Part shown: piece by piece, positions 7,857 through 18,176 of the stretch
How the letters are laid out: each line of letters opens with the position of its first letter
Numbering within the stretch: position 1 is the stretch's first letter
Origin: Bacteroidia bacterium
GTDB lineage: Bacteria; Bacteroidota; Bacteroidia; B-17B0; Aurantibacillaceae
Direction of reading: 5' to 3'
Length of the DNA stretch: 64,000 nt
NCBI GenBank assembly: GCA_016787445.1
Contig: JAEUTQ010000055.1
Location: forward strand, 1 to 64,000
Translations under genes and position numbers: made by a program
The notes under the pieces: generated by a model
Database searches by the model: none
The model's input: the letters and a program-made list of their open reading frames with translations, nothing else
What the model was told of the DNA's origin: nothing

Positions 7857-10800
7857 TTGAGATTTGTAAAATACATACTTCTATTATTTTGCATTGCATT
7901 CACGCTTAATCTACGATCCCAAACTTATTGGGCACATGCCAGCGGTGGAAATAATGTAGACGAGGCAATGGATGTTGTGCATGATGCTTCAGGTAACATT
8001 TACAGTACAGGATATTTCACAAACAATGCATCATTCGGTTCATTTTCATTAAATAGTACAAGTTCCGGAATTCCGGATGGATATATTTATAAGTCCAATG
8101 CGTTTGGTCAAATTCAATGGATACAAAAATTTGGAGGTAACGGATCAGACCGTGGTTTATCCATTCGTGTCGACAATTCAGGCAACACCTACATTTGCGG
8201 TTATTATTACGGTACAGCAACATTTGGCACTTTTACGCTTTCATCTGTAAGCGCATCACAAGATGTTTTCATTGCTAAAATTGATCCTTCCGGTAACTTT
8301 TTATGGGTTCGTTCGTGTGGTGGCAACATGACGGATATTCCCAGTGCACTTGCTATCGACAATAATAACGATGTAATTGTAACAGGGTCTTATCAAGGCG
8401 TAGCCGTTTTCGGAACTACTACATTCACAAGTATTAATAATCCTTCAACCAGTATTCCGTCGTATGATGTGTTTACTGTTAAATATTCCACCACCGGAAA
8501 TTTCTTATGGGCAAAAGACGGAAATGCTAAATATACCGACAGAGGATTGGATGTTGTGACAGATGCGTTTGGTGATATTTATGTATGCGGTCAGTTTTCT
8601 GATACGATACTTTTTGACAACGTTCATAATAATCAAATTATGAATGCCGTTTTTTTGATTAAGTACACATCGGCCGGAAATGAAGTTTGGTTAAGAAAAG
8701 CAAGTGCTACCAGTTCTATTGCCTATGCCCTCGCGGTAAACAGTGCGAACGAAGTTTATATGGCCGGTGATTTTACCGGAACTATGGGGTTTTACGGAAC
8801 AACAAATAATTTTCTAACGGGGAATTATGCCAACCGTATTTTCCTCGTCAAGTATGATAAAAACGGAACCTATCTTATTGGCCAATCCAGCAGCTCTAAA
8901 AATTATTTATCGGCCAGAAATCTCGCCATAGATAATATAGGGAATGCCTACATCATTGGTGAATTTGGCTGTACCTTAAATGATTTTGCAGATGCAACTG
9001 CACAGGGATTATTTAACAGCGTTGGATACGCTGATATTTTCGTTGCCAAATATTTATCCGGTAATTTCACACGTGATTGGATGCGTCAGATTGGAGGACC
9101 CGCAAAAGATGAAGCTCATGGTATAACATTAATCGCAAACGACGTTCCTGTTATCGCCGGGAGTTACGAGAGAAAGTTAAGCTATCCAATGAAGAATACA
9201 CCTTTTACCACTTATACTGTTTTTCCTTCTACAAAAAACCTTTCCAATTTAGCTTACTATCAATCTTCTTTTTATTGCACTAATTCATTTTATAGCGATT
9301 ATATGAGCATCAGCAGTACGGGCTTTTGTGATGCTTTCGTAGGCAAGATTTTTGATTTATCATTAGAGCCCTATGATTACTATATCAGAGGAATAAGTGG
9401 TTGTAATCGCAGTTTTATTAAGAGTTGTATTAGCACCAGCTCAATTAGTGCTTGTATGGATACAATTAAATATTGCGGACAAGGTAAAATAAGTTGCAAT
9501 ACTAATACAGGAGATCAGGGCACAATCGGACCTTATCATAAATTTCTATGGAGCAATGGAGACACAACACAAACCACTTTTCAATGGATAACCAGTTCGG
9601 GTTACTACCATGTTAACGTTACTACCATGGATGGATGCTATAACAGCAAAGACACTGTTTATGTTGAAATAAATCCCAAACCCACTTCGCCACACATAAC
9701 AGATACTAAAGGATTCAATTTTAAAAAATATCCTGCCACCAATAAAATTAAAATGTGCCATCCTGATACAGTAAAAATCACAGGTGGGGATATTAAAGGA
9801 AATAGTTTTGTTTGGACTGCATTGTCGGGTGGTCCGTTTCTCTCATCACCCGACTCAAGTATTATCACTAACAAGGGTGGATTATATCAATTAATGGTTA
9901 CCACACCTAAAGGATGTTCTGCAATAACAACTGTAAGTGTTCAACTGGACTCTATTAAACTTATTAAACCGAAGATTAATCTTCCTGATACAGTAGTTAT
10001 GTGCTGTGGAACTTCTACAATTGTTAATCTATATGACAGCATATCCAATCCTATTGGCAATAACAATTGTATAGGAATCATTGATACTTTAAAATGGTAT
10101 GTTACACCGGCAGGTGCGACGATGGGCACATTAAATAACTGTAATAAACCGGAAGATGGTATATTCAATACATGTAACACCGGAACATATACTATAACGG
10201 CTATTATAAAAATTAATAATTTATGTGGGGTTCAAACTTATACTGCAACTAAAGTAGTTTATGCAAAAATAAATCCCAAACCACCAGTTACCTTAACTTA
10301 TAGTGGGCCAACGCAATTTTGTCCTGGCGATAGTATTAAAGTAATCATTAATCATAACAATCCCATTCAATGGAATATATTTGGATCTATTAACGCTTCA
10401 AATCAAACAAAAGATACTGTTTGGATAAAAATTCCGGGGTTTTATCAAATTACATCTACAAGTACTTCCTCTGCAGGCTGTACAACAACCAATTTTTTAA
10501 ATCTGAATTTTACAGTTAAACCAAATCCATTTCTTAGTGTTTTCCCAAAATTAATTTGCCCGAATGATTCTGTTAAGATAACATGTAATACCAGCGGTGC
10601 TGTAAACTATCAATGGATTGGCCCAGGTGGACCTATTTCCGGTAATACGCAATTTATTTACGTAAAAACTCCCGGCTTTTATCATTGCATAGTTACAGAT
10701 GCGACGGGTTGTGTTTTAACTTCAAACACTGTTGAAGTAAAAGTATACAATACACCTTACCTCATGGCAAATCCTTCAAGTATATTTTGTTTGGGTGGCT

Positions 10801-12638
10801 CAACCGTTTTAAAAGTAATAACCAACGACTCCACACTGATTCAATGGTTGCCTCCACTTTGGGGAGGTGGAACAGTAAAAACTGTGACTGCAACAGGTGT
10901 TTATAGTGTAAATGTTACTGCTTGCGGAATTACTACGACCTGTACGTTGGCTGTTGTTGCGTCGGCCGCCGTTGCCAATATCACGGCAAGCACAACAGTT
11001 ATTTGTCCTGGAGATTCGGTGAAACTAATCGCAAATAGCGGCATGGCAGGATATAACTGGCAACCTGTAAATAGTTTCGACCCATCCATATATGTTAGTG
11101 CTTCCGGTATTTATACATTAACAACTACTGACGCGAATGGTTGTACAAAATCTGCCACCATTGCTATCACACAAAATACCAATGTAGCGCAGCCTGTGAC
11201 AACAAATAGCATTTCCATTTGCGCCGGAAATTCTGCAACGCTTACTGCCACAGGAACCGGTACAGTTAATTGGTACTATCAGTCTTTAACCGGCGGACTC
11301 ATAACCAGCGGACCAACTTACATCACACCATTACTGTATAAAGACACCGTGTTTTATGTCAGCAATAATGTTGGAGGATGTAATAGTATTCGCGTTCCGG
11401 TTAATATTAAAATAATTCCTGCCTCTATTAAACCTGCGATATCTGTAAACTCACCTATTTGCTTAAATGATACGATAAAATTAAATTCAAGCTTTGCGGC
11501 GGGCGCTACTTATCATTGGAGTGGTCCAAACGGCTTTACTTCTTCTAATCAAAATCCAATAATTGTAAATAGCAGCACACTTCATGCTGGAATCTATCAA
11601 CTCTTTTTAACAGGCGGTTCTTGTACAAGCCCGGTTTCGGTAATCAATGTCAATATTATTGCGCCCATTAAACCAATTGCCACACAAAGTCAATCATTAT
11701 GTATTGGAGATACCATTACATTATCAGCCAATTCTAGTAATTCACCTGTTACTTACAACTGGTCGGGACCGTTAAGTTTTAGTTCTTCCAATGCCAACAA
11801 CAGTATACTAAATGCAACCGTCAATCACAGTGGGGTTTATTCTGTTTATACGACCTACCAAAATTGCAAGAGCGACACTACCTCTATTAATGTTTTAGTG
11901 AGTCCTGCCGTTAATGTAAACTCTTACCTGTTAGGTTCTCCTTGCGCCGGAGATTCCATCATTCTATATGCCGACACTGTAAGTGGAGTCAGCTATAATT
12001 GGAGTGGTCCTCTAGGCTTTACATCCAATAACAATCCTGTGATTATTAGCCCTACGACGTTTGCGAATTCAGGAGTGTATAATTTTTATGTAAATAATAA
12101 CGGATGTAAATCTTCATACTCAAGCTTCTCCATAAATATCAATCCTTCACCAATTATTTCACTAGGTAACGACACAACCATTTGTTTGTTTTATCCGCTT
12201 ACGTATTCTGTAAGTAACTTTCCGTATGTATTATGGAGCGACTCTACACAAAACACATCCTTTAATGTTCCTTTTAATACAAGCGGGCAATACTGGGTAA
12301 CGGTGGTTGATGCTAACGGTTGTTCGGCCTCCGACACAGTAAATGTGAATTATGTAAATTGTGAAGCTATTGTTGCGCCAAATGTTTTTACGCCAAATGG
12401 TGACGGCGTAAATGATATTTTCTTTTTGAAAGGCAATTACCTGCAAAGAAAAATAATTGACATTTATGACAGATGGGGAACACTTGTGTTTGAAGATTTA
12501 AAAGGTGACAAGGGTTGGGATGGGAAAAACTTTAGTGGTAATGAATGTTCTGATGGTACTTACTTTTTTGTAGCAATTGTTGTATTGATTGACGGCAAAC
12601 AGAGTCAGATTAGCGGATATATACAACTCTATCGTTAA
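7857..12638 (+). CDS. Giant surface protein, T9SS type B (gliding-motility) domain
   Basis: About 1593 residues. I place the start at TTG 7857, which gives RFVKYILLLFCIAFTLNLRS as signal peptide; an in-frame ATG at 7800 would put 19 extra residues before it. The N-terminal third carries SBBP-like beta-propeller repeats (DASGNIYSTGYF, DNSGNTYICGYYYG, DAFGDIYVCGQF, each with a nearby WVR/WLR). The middle holds repeated Ig/PKD-like domains with paired cysteines and the recurring ICLGDTI/CPGDSVKI and YNWSGPLGFTSSN motifs. The end is the gliding-motility-associated domain: VFTPNGDGVNDIF, IYDRWGTLVFE, GWDGKNF and DGTYFFVAIV. By family this is a T9SS type B substrate, a likely adhesin or surface matrix protein. 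It meets the convergent next gene with a 4-bp overlap. Confidence 0.9.
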   Translation: MRFVKYILLLFCIAFTLNLRSQTYWAHASGGNNVDEAMDVVHDASGNIYSTGYFTNNASFGSFSLNSTSSGIPDGYIYKSNAFGQIQWIQKFGGNGSDRGLSIRVDNSGNTYICGYYYGTATFGTFTLSSVSASQDVFIAKIDPSGNFLWVRSCGGNMTDIPSALAIDNNNDVIVTGSYQGVAVFGTTTFTSINNPSTSIPSYDVFTVKYSTTGNFLWAKDGNAKYTDRGLDVVTDAFGDIYVCGQFSDTILFDNVHNNQIMNAVFLIKYTSAGNEVWLRKASATSSIAYALAVNSANEVYMAGDFTGTMGFYGTTNNFLTGNYANRIFLVKYDKNGTYLIGQSSSSKNYLSARNLAIDNIGNAYIIGEFGCTLNDFADATAQGLFNSVGYADIFVAKYLSGNFTRDWMRQIGGPAKDEAHGITLIANDVPVIAGSYERKLSYPMKNTPFTTYTVFPSTKNLSNLAYYQSSFYCTNSFYSDYMSISSTGFCDAFVGKIFDLSLEPYDYYIRGISGCNRSFIKSCISTSSISACMDTIKYCGQGKISCNTNTGDQGTIGPYHKFLWSNGDTTQTTFQWITSSGYYHVNVTTMDGCYNSKDTVYVEINPKPTSPHITDTKGFNFKKYPATNKIKMCHPDTVKITGGDIKGNSFVWTALSGGPFLSSPDSSIITNKGGLYQLMVTTPKGCSAITTVSVQLDSIKLIKPKINLPDTVVMCCGTSTIVNLYDSISNPIGNNNCIGIIDTLKWYVTPAGATMGTLNNCNKPEDGIFNTCNTGTYTITAIIKINNLCGVQTYTATKVVYAKINPKPPVTLTYSGPTQFCPGDSIKVIINHNNPIQWNIFGSINASNQTKDTVWIKIPGFYQITSTSTSSAGCTTTNFLNLNFTVKPNPFLSVFPKLICPNDSVKITCNTSGAVNYQWIGPGGPISGNTQFIYVKTPGFYHCIVTDATGCVLTSNTVEVKVYNTPYLMANPSSIFCLGGSTVLKVITNDSTLIQWLPPLWGGGTVKTVTATGVYSVNVTACGITTTCTLAVVASAAVANITASTTVICPGDSVKLIANSGMAGYNWQPVNSFDPSIYVSASGIYTLTTTDANGCTKSATIAITQNTNVAQPVTTNSISICAGNSATLTATGTGTVNWYYQSLTGGLITSGPTYITPLLYKDTVFYVSNNVGGCNSIRVPVNIKIIPASIKPAISVNSPICLNDTIKLNSSFAAGATYHWSGPNGFTSSNQNPIIVNSSTLHAGIYQLFLTGGSCTSPVSVINVNIIAPIKPIATQSQSLCIGDTITLSANSSNSPVTYNWSGPLSFSSSNANNSILNATVNHSGVYSVYTTYQNCKSDTTSINVLVSPAVNVNSYLLGSPCAGDSIILYADTVSGVSYNWSGPLGFTSNNNPVIISPTTFANSGVYNFYVNNNGCKSSYSSFSININPSPIISLGNDTTICLFYPLTYSVSNFPYVLWSDSTQNTSFNVPFNTSGQYWVTVVDANGCSASDTVNVNYVNCEAIVAPNVFTPNGDGVNDIFFLKGNYLQRKIIDIYDRWGTLVFEDLKGDKGWDGKNFSGNECSDGTYFFVAIVVLIDGKQSQISGYIQLYR

Positions 12639-13468
12639 TCCTTCAGATAAGAAACCGTTACATTAAAGTCGGCACCGCCACCTTTTACCCTTCTCCAATA
12701 ACCAAATACTTTCGTTTTGCAATAAGAAGGCGTATTCACAGATCCTGCAAAACAAAATTTAGTAGCGTCCATTTTCTCTTCCAAACATTCTAAGCTGATG
12801 AAAAAATCATCATCCGTTGTGATATAGTAATCCTTTAAATCTACCGTGACTATCCCCTGCTTCACATTGGTTTTAAAAATAACCGGACGTTTTAAAAAAG
12901 ACTGATACGGATAGCCCTTGGGTGACACCGCATAAAACATCAGTCGGAATTTTATCGAATCTTCAAATGTATTTTTAATGATGTAAAAGCTAAAGTTTTC
13001 GATGTATACCGATTGTCCTTTTTTGTTTCCGGCTAAAATGGCCGCTTGAGAGCCTAGCCAATTTTCATCTTCTGTTACAAATGCAGTGCAGTTTCGGATA
13101 CTGTATTTAGTAGTTCCTAAAACCTTTCGTTTTACAATTTTTGCTTTAATGTCAACCGTATTTAAGTTAACGATTAAAGGTTTTAGAGAAATAACTTTAT
13201 TGGTGAATCCCTTCATATCGGGTTTTGCAAAAGTTGCAGATTCATAACCAATGGCGGAAATTTTGAGAGTGTCTTTATCGGTTAGGTAAGGTAGTTTTAA
13301 TATGAAGAAGCCATCGGCGTTACTGAGTGTTCCGTAATGTTTACCCGAAATTCCAATTGATGCATAAGGAATCGGTAATCCCGATTTTTCCTCTGTAATT
13401 TTTCCGCTCAGCACAACTTGTGCCTGAAGTTGAACGAATAAAAAACTAAGAAAAATAAAACGCAACAT
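12635..13468 (-). CDS. Exported carboxypeptidase-regulatory-like domain protein, copy 2
   Basis: 277 residues from the ATG at 13468 (MLRFIFLSFLFVQLQAQ is a signal peptide); the longer reading from 13513 would overlap the upstream gene. Residues about 18-100 form a carboxypeptidase-D-regulatory-like beta-sandwich (GKITEEKSGLPIPYASIGI ... GFFILKL ... LKISAIGYES). The remaining 170 residues are unassigned but shared with the upstream gene (ENFSFYIIKN, PVIFKTNVKQG, TTDDDFFISLECLE). It starts one base after that gene's stop, so the pair is a tandem duplication and almost certainly one transcript. No catalytic motif is visible; a structural or envelope role is possible. Confidence 0.8.
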   Translation of the reverse strand: MLRFIFLSFLFVQLQAQVVLSGKITEEKSGLPIPYASIGISGKHYGTLSNADGFFILKLPYLTDKDTLKISAIGYESATFAKPDMKGFTNKVISLKPLIVNLNTVDIKAKIVKRKVLGTTKYSIRNCTAFVTEDENWLGSQAAILAGNKKGQSVYIENFSFYIIKNTFEDSIKFRLMFYAVSPKGYPYQSFLKRPVIFKTNVKQGIVTVDLKDYYITTDDDFFISLECLEEKMDATKFCFAGSVNTPSYCKTKVFGYWRRVKGGGADFNVTVSYLKD

Positions 13469-13469
13469 T

Positions 13470-14306
13470 CTATTTCTGATAGGTGACAGTGACATTAAAA
13501 TCAATTCCGCCAAACGGTATTTTCATCCAATCCATAAATGTGGCAGCTTTCATATAACACGGACCGCTCACCGAACCGGAAAAACATAATTTCTCTTTAT
13601 CAATTTCATCTTCCAAACACTCCAGACTCATAAAAAAATCATCATCTGTATTTATGAATAAATGTTTTAGGTTAACCGATACAACGCCTTCTTTCACCAT
13701 GGTTTTAAAAATAATTGGCTTACGTAAAATATTCTCGCCCGGTAAACCATTTTTATCTTCTTTGTAAAAATTTAAGCGGAAGGTTAATGAATCTTTGTAG
13801 AGATTTTTTACGATGTAAAAATTAAAATTCTCAAGAAAAACCAATCGCCCCTTCTTGTTATTCGCTTTAATGGAAATCTCTGCACCTTTGTAATTCCCCT
13901 CTGCACCTGTAAACGATAAACAGATTCCGGTATTGTAATTTTTATTCCCTAGTACTTTCGTAATGGTCTTTTTCGGCTTCACTTTGACTTCACTCAATTG
14001 CACCGAGGCTGAAGGCAAATAAATAGTTTCGTTAGAGAAATTTTTAGCCACCTTCATGGAGATTTTTTTACCGTCGTATCCAATGGCGGTAATTTTTAAA
14101 GTATCGGTCTCCGTAAAGGCGCCTACCTTTAATTCGAATACTCCATTTTCGTCACATACGGTTCCATAAGCTTTACCTTTTATACCAATACTTGCAAAAG
14201 GTATTGGTTCTTTCGTGCTAATATCCGCTACTTTACCTTTAATTATGATTTGGCCTGATGCCGAAACAGAAATTAAAATGAGAAATAATTGAAATAATCT
14301 TTTCAT
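13470..14306 (-). CDS. Exported carboxypeptidase-regulatory-like domain protein, copy 1
   Basis: 278 residues starting MKRLFQLFLILISVSASGQ, a clear signal peptide; an ATG two codons upstream is also possible. The domain order is the same as its downstream paralogue: a regulatory-like beta-sandwich (GKVADISTKEPIPFASIGI ... LKITAIGYDG), then a conserved C-terminal region (LENFNFYIVKN, PIIFKTMVKEGVVSVNLKH, NTDDDFFMSLECLE). The two proteins are roughly half identical by eye. It is first in a two-gene unit and divergent from the ABC-F gene. Function unknown. Confidence 0.8.
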   Translation of the reverse strand: MKRLFQLFLILISVSASGQIIIKGKVADISTKEPIPFASIGIKGKAYGTVCDENGVFELKVGAFTETDTLKITAIGYDGKKISMKVAKNFSNETIYLPSASVQLSEVKVKPKKTITKVLGNKNYNTGICLSFTGAEGNYKGAEISIKANNKKGRLVFLENFNFYIVKNLYKDSLTFRLNFYKEDKNGLPGENILRKPIIFKTMVKEGVVSVNLKHLFINTDDDFFMSLECLEDEIDKEKLCFSGSVSGPCYMKAATFMDWMKIPFGGIDFNVTVTYQK

Positions 14307-14359
14307 AAACAATAATTAAAGGTTGAATTTACACATATTTTAGTTTATTCAGCTATTAA

Positions 14360-16021
<1,662 letters not shown>

Positions 16022-16111
16022 CCGGTAATTGACAAAGCGCGGTTGATACACTGCAAATGTTATTGGTTTTTTATAGGATATCCTGTTTAATTTTATGTAA
16101 GATTGAAAACA

Positions 16112-16531
16112 ATGAAAAACTTACTCATTACTTTGCTCGCTTTGGCTTTTTCGATGCCTGTGTTTTCGCAGGAAGTAGAAAAAATAAAAATCAAGAAAGA
16201 AGATCCTTTTTTTAAAGCTGAATTTGACTACACCAATTACAAAGTCATTGCATTAGACAAATACGGCAATCCCTACGAAAAGGCCATAAAAAGTTTCGTT
16301 ATCACATTTCAGGATACAGATGGTCATTTTCAAAGTAAAGTAGTTGGCAATGAATTTCCGGATAAGACCGTAAAGTATTTAAAGAAAAGAACCAAAGCCA
16401 CAAATTTATGCTTAAAAGAAATTGTGGCGGAAGATGAAGAAGGACATCAGCAGAAACTACCCGATGCGTGCGGGATTTTGATTTATCCCGATTGCAAAAA
16501 CTGTGATCCGAATAAAAAGAAGAAGCATTAA
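16112..16531 (+). CDS. Small exported protein of unknown function
   Basis: 139 residues from the ATG at 16112 (MKNLLITLLALAFSMPVFSQ is a signal peptide); a TTG three codons upstream is possible. The mature protein is charged, begins EVEKIKIKKEDPFFKAEF, and ends with a short Cys pair and a lysine tail (YPDCKNCDPNKKKKH). I recognise no family. It would be periplasmic or surface-associated. Its last 15 codons plus 32 nt of downstream sequence are repeated 141 bp further on, evidence that a second copy once existed. Confidence 0.7.
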   Translation: MKNLLITLLALAFSMPVFSQEVEKIKIKKEDPFFKAEFDYTNYKVIALDKYGNPYEKAIKSFVITFQDTDGHFQSKVVGNEFPDKTVKYLKKRTKATNLCLKEIVAEDEEGHQQKLPDACGILIYPDCKNCDPNKKKKH

Positions 16532-16561
16532 TTTCTTTAATTTATCAATGGAATAAATCGC
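16482..16561 (+). repeat. 80-bp direct repeat, copy 1 (gene 3' end)
   Basis: The last codons of the small exported gene, its stop and 30 downstream bases. It matches 16623-16702 with 6 mismatches in 80 positions by my own alignment. Confidence 0.9.
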
Positions 16562-16585
16562 TCTCACACAGACCGGCTCCTCGCT

Positions 16586-16608
16586 AAAAATATCCACTGG
16601 ATATTTTT
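16586..16608. other. Inverted repeat between the two direct repeats
   Basis: AAAAATATCC and its complement flank the trinucleotide ACT, followed by more T residues to 16610. It could act as a weak terminator for the upstream gene or be part of the sequence brought in with the duplication. The arms are A+T-rich, so the call is tentative. Confidence 0.45.
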
Positions 16609-16622
16609 TTTACGCTCGGCCC

Positions 16623-16672
16623 TTTATCCAGACTGTAAAAACTGCGATCCGAATAAAAAGAAGAAGCATTAA
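16623..16672 (+). pseudogene. 3'-terminal remnant of a duplicate of the 16112 gene
   Basis: This stretch encodes YPDCKNCDPNKKKKH and a stop, identical in protein to the end of the gene at 16112-16531. The four coding differences are all synonymous third-position changes (CCC/CCA, GAT/GAC, TGC/TGT, TGT/TGC). There is no start codon or homologous upstream part, so it is a remnant. The synonymous-only pattern suggests it came from a paralogue once under protein-level selection. Confidence 0.75.
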
Positions 16673-16702
16673 TTTATTTAATTTCTCAATGGAATAAATC
16701 GC
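16623..16702 (+). repeat. 80-bp direct repeat, copy 2
   Basis: Second copy of 16482-16561, offset by 141 bp. It includes the remnant coding tail and the downstream sequence ending AATGGAATAAATCGC. Confidence 0.9.
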
Positions 16703-16712
16703 GCCATCATGC

Positions 16713-17111
16713 TTATAAGTCAAGCGATTTTAACCATAGTATAGCGGCCTCCGTATTATTAAAAATTTTGGTAGGCACCAATGGCTTATGAAAATTGATA
16801 TAAAAATTGGCAATTATTTTTTGCGGTAAATTATTTACAACATACGCTTCCGCTAAAGTATACTCAACTGCTTCTGGTGATGCCGCAAAATCCCGTGCAG
16901 CCGATGTAGCTGTAGTTTGTTTACCGGCAACGTTTAAAATCAGAACCTTTTTGCCTCCTGATATTTCTTTGGTTGCTTGCAACAATTCCTTGGCTTCTTT
17001 CACATCCAGCTCGATATGATCACCAAATTCCAACACAACAATACCATCTTCCCGCATCCAAACCTTGGAGTGTGTAAGTTGTATTTGTTTTGGTAGACTC
17101 ATTGTTTTCAT
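16713..17111 (-). CDS. SpoIIAA/STAS-like small protein, third of three
   Basis: 132 residues from the ATG at 17111. That start overlaps the upstream gene's stop as ATGA, the usual layout for translational coupling, which is why I prefer it to the one at 17132. No signal peptide; cytoplasmic. The pattern is alternating beta/alpha: a strand GIVVLEFGD, a KVLILNVAG strand followed by a Ser/Thr-rich loop (TTATSAARDFAASPEA), then NFYINFHKPLVPTKIF and a final helix ILWLKSL. The VPTKxF ... A..WL ending resembles SpoIIAA-like/STAS proteins (DUF7793-like in Bacteroidota, from memory). Possible substrate of the nearby SpoIIE phosphatases; this is inference. Confidence 0.7.
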   Translation of the reverse strand: MKTMSLPKQIQLTHSKVWMREDGIVVLEFGDHIELDVKEAKELLQATKEISGGKKVLILNVAGKQTTATSAARDFAASPEAVEYTLAEAYVVNNLPQKIIANFYINFHKPLVPTKIFNNTEAAILWLKSLDL

Positions 17112-17488
17112 TTCATTAAACTCCTTAACCACTCTTCACCTTTTTTCTTATCTGTAAAAAATTTTGTTGGCACTTCGGGGCGATTAATTTTTATATACAG
17201 GTTACCAAGAATTTTCATGGCAAGCTCATTACTAAATAAAGCAACCGCCGACAAGTGTGTGCTAAACTTTTGTGAGGCCACCGCATCGCGGGTTTCTTTT
17301 GGTACTTGGAAAAACTCTTCGCCACCTAATAACACATAAAACTTTTTTCCCGGATAAGTTTCCTCGGCTTGTTGCTTCGATAACCAAACATCCTGTTCCT
17401 TTAAAACCGTATCCTTTTTTACAATGAACTCCAAAAACAAATCATCGTATATGGACATTGTATAAATATCGTTCTCAAATTTCTTCAT
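17108..17488 (-). CDS. SpoIIAA/STAS-like small protein, second of three
   Basis: 126 residues, cytoplasmic, paralogous to both neighbours. Shared features are KKFYVLLGGEEFF (central strand), KETRDAVAS (the helix start that carries R-D/E in all three), NLYIKINRPEVPTKFF and a terminal EEWLRSL helix. The candidate loop after the central strand is FQVPKETRDAVASQKFS; whether any Ser or Thr there is phosphorylated cannot be seen. It begins 7 nt after the stop of the first gene and overlaps the next by 4 nt, so the three form an operon. Confidence 0.72.
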   Translation of the reverse strand: MKKFENDIYTMSIYDDLFLEFIVKKDTVLKEQDVWLSKQQAEETYPGKKFYVLLGGEEFFQVPKETRDAVASQKFSTHLSAVALFSNELAMKILGNLYIKINRPEVPTKFFTDKKKGEEWLRSLMK

Positions 17489-17495
17489 TTAAACT

Positions 17496-17876
17496 TTACT
17501 TTAAAAACGTTTCCAGCCATTTAACGGCTTCCTTTCGCTTTGTAAAGTATTTTGTTGGGACTTTCGGACGGTTAATTTTTATATATAGCTTTCCTAAAAT
17601 TTTATACGCCAACTTATCGCTGCAAAAAGCAATGGCCCCATGATGTGTTGGATGTTCAGGCGATGCTCCTAATTCGCGTGCTTCACGGGTTGTGTAAAAA
17701 GTACCTTCTGCTTCAAGTAAAATATATGCCTTCTTTTCTTTTAATACTTCAGTAATGAACTTTTTTGAATCGAGTATATCAGTGGTGTCAAATACTGCGT
17801 TATTTTTAATCACTAATTCAACAAACCCATTTTTATGGACAGACAACTTAATGGTGTTTGTTTCAAATTGCTTCAT
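17496..17876 (-). CDS. SpoIIAA/STAS-like small protein, first of three
   Basis: 126 residues from the ATG at 17876 (MKQFETNTIKLS); a TTG three codons upstream is a less likely start. Same fold pattern as its two downstream paralogues: FVELVIKNN strand, KKAYILLEAEGTFYTTREA, GASPEHPTHHGAIAF, then LYIKINRPKVPTKYF and VKWLETF. It is closest to the second copy. It is the first gene of the operon. A TATATTTA -7-like box lies upstream at 17925-17932 (minus strand) without a clear -33 element. The family assignment rests on pattern, not on a search. Confidence 0.72.
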   Translation of the reverse strand: MKQFETNTIKLSVHKNGFVELVIKNNAVFDTTDILDSKKFITEVLKEKKAYILLEAEGTFYTTREARELGASPEHPTHHGAIAFCSDKLAYKILGKLYIKINRPKVPTKYFTKRKEAVKWLETFLK

Positions 17877-18113
17877 ATCGACCAATTATGATTTTAACAA
17901 GATGAAACCTATTAAATCATACGATAAATATAAGGTTCTAAATCAGATTAGAAAAGGAAAAAATAGAAAAATACTAAGCCATGTGAGAAATTTATTATTC
18001 TTAATTATTTAACATTCAAATCTTTACGAAGAGAACCGACTTTTTTATTGGAACTAAGGTGAAATTTACGGCCGACCTACTATTTACAACAAAGGTTTTT
18101 GTTACACCACTAA

Positions 18114-18139
18114 CAAAAAAGGTAAGCCTAAGCTTACCT
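18114..18139 (-). terminator. Rho-independent terminator of the S24 repressor gene
   Basis: Read on the minus strand, AGGTAAGC, loop TTAG, GCTTACCT, then a run of T. It sits 38 bp after the stop of the gene at 18177-18959. Confidence 0.85.
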
Positions 18140-18176
18140 GTTCCGTGATTCTAATAAAAGTGTTTTGTAAAGGATA

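Noticed and set aside
12635-14306. One gene split by a frameshift
   Set aside because: Each part has its own start, signal peptide and complete set of the same domains, so this is a tandem duplication rather than a broken gene.
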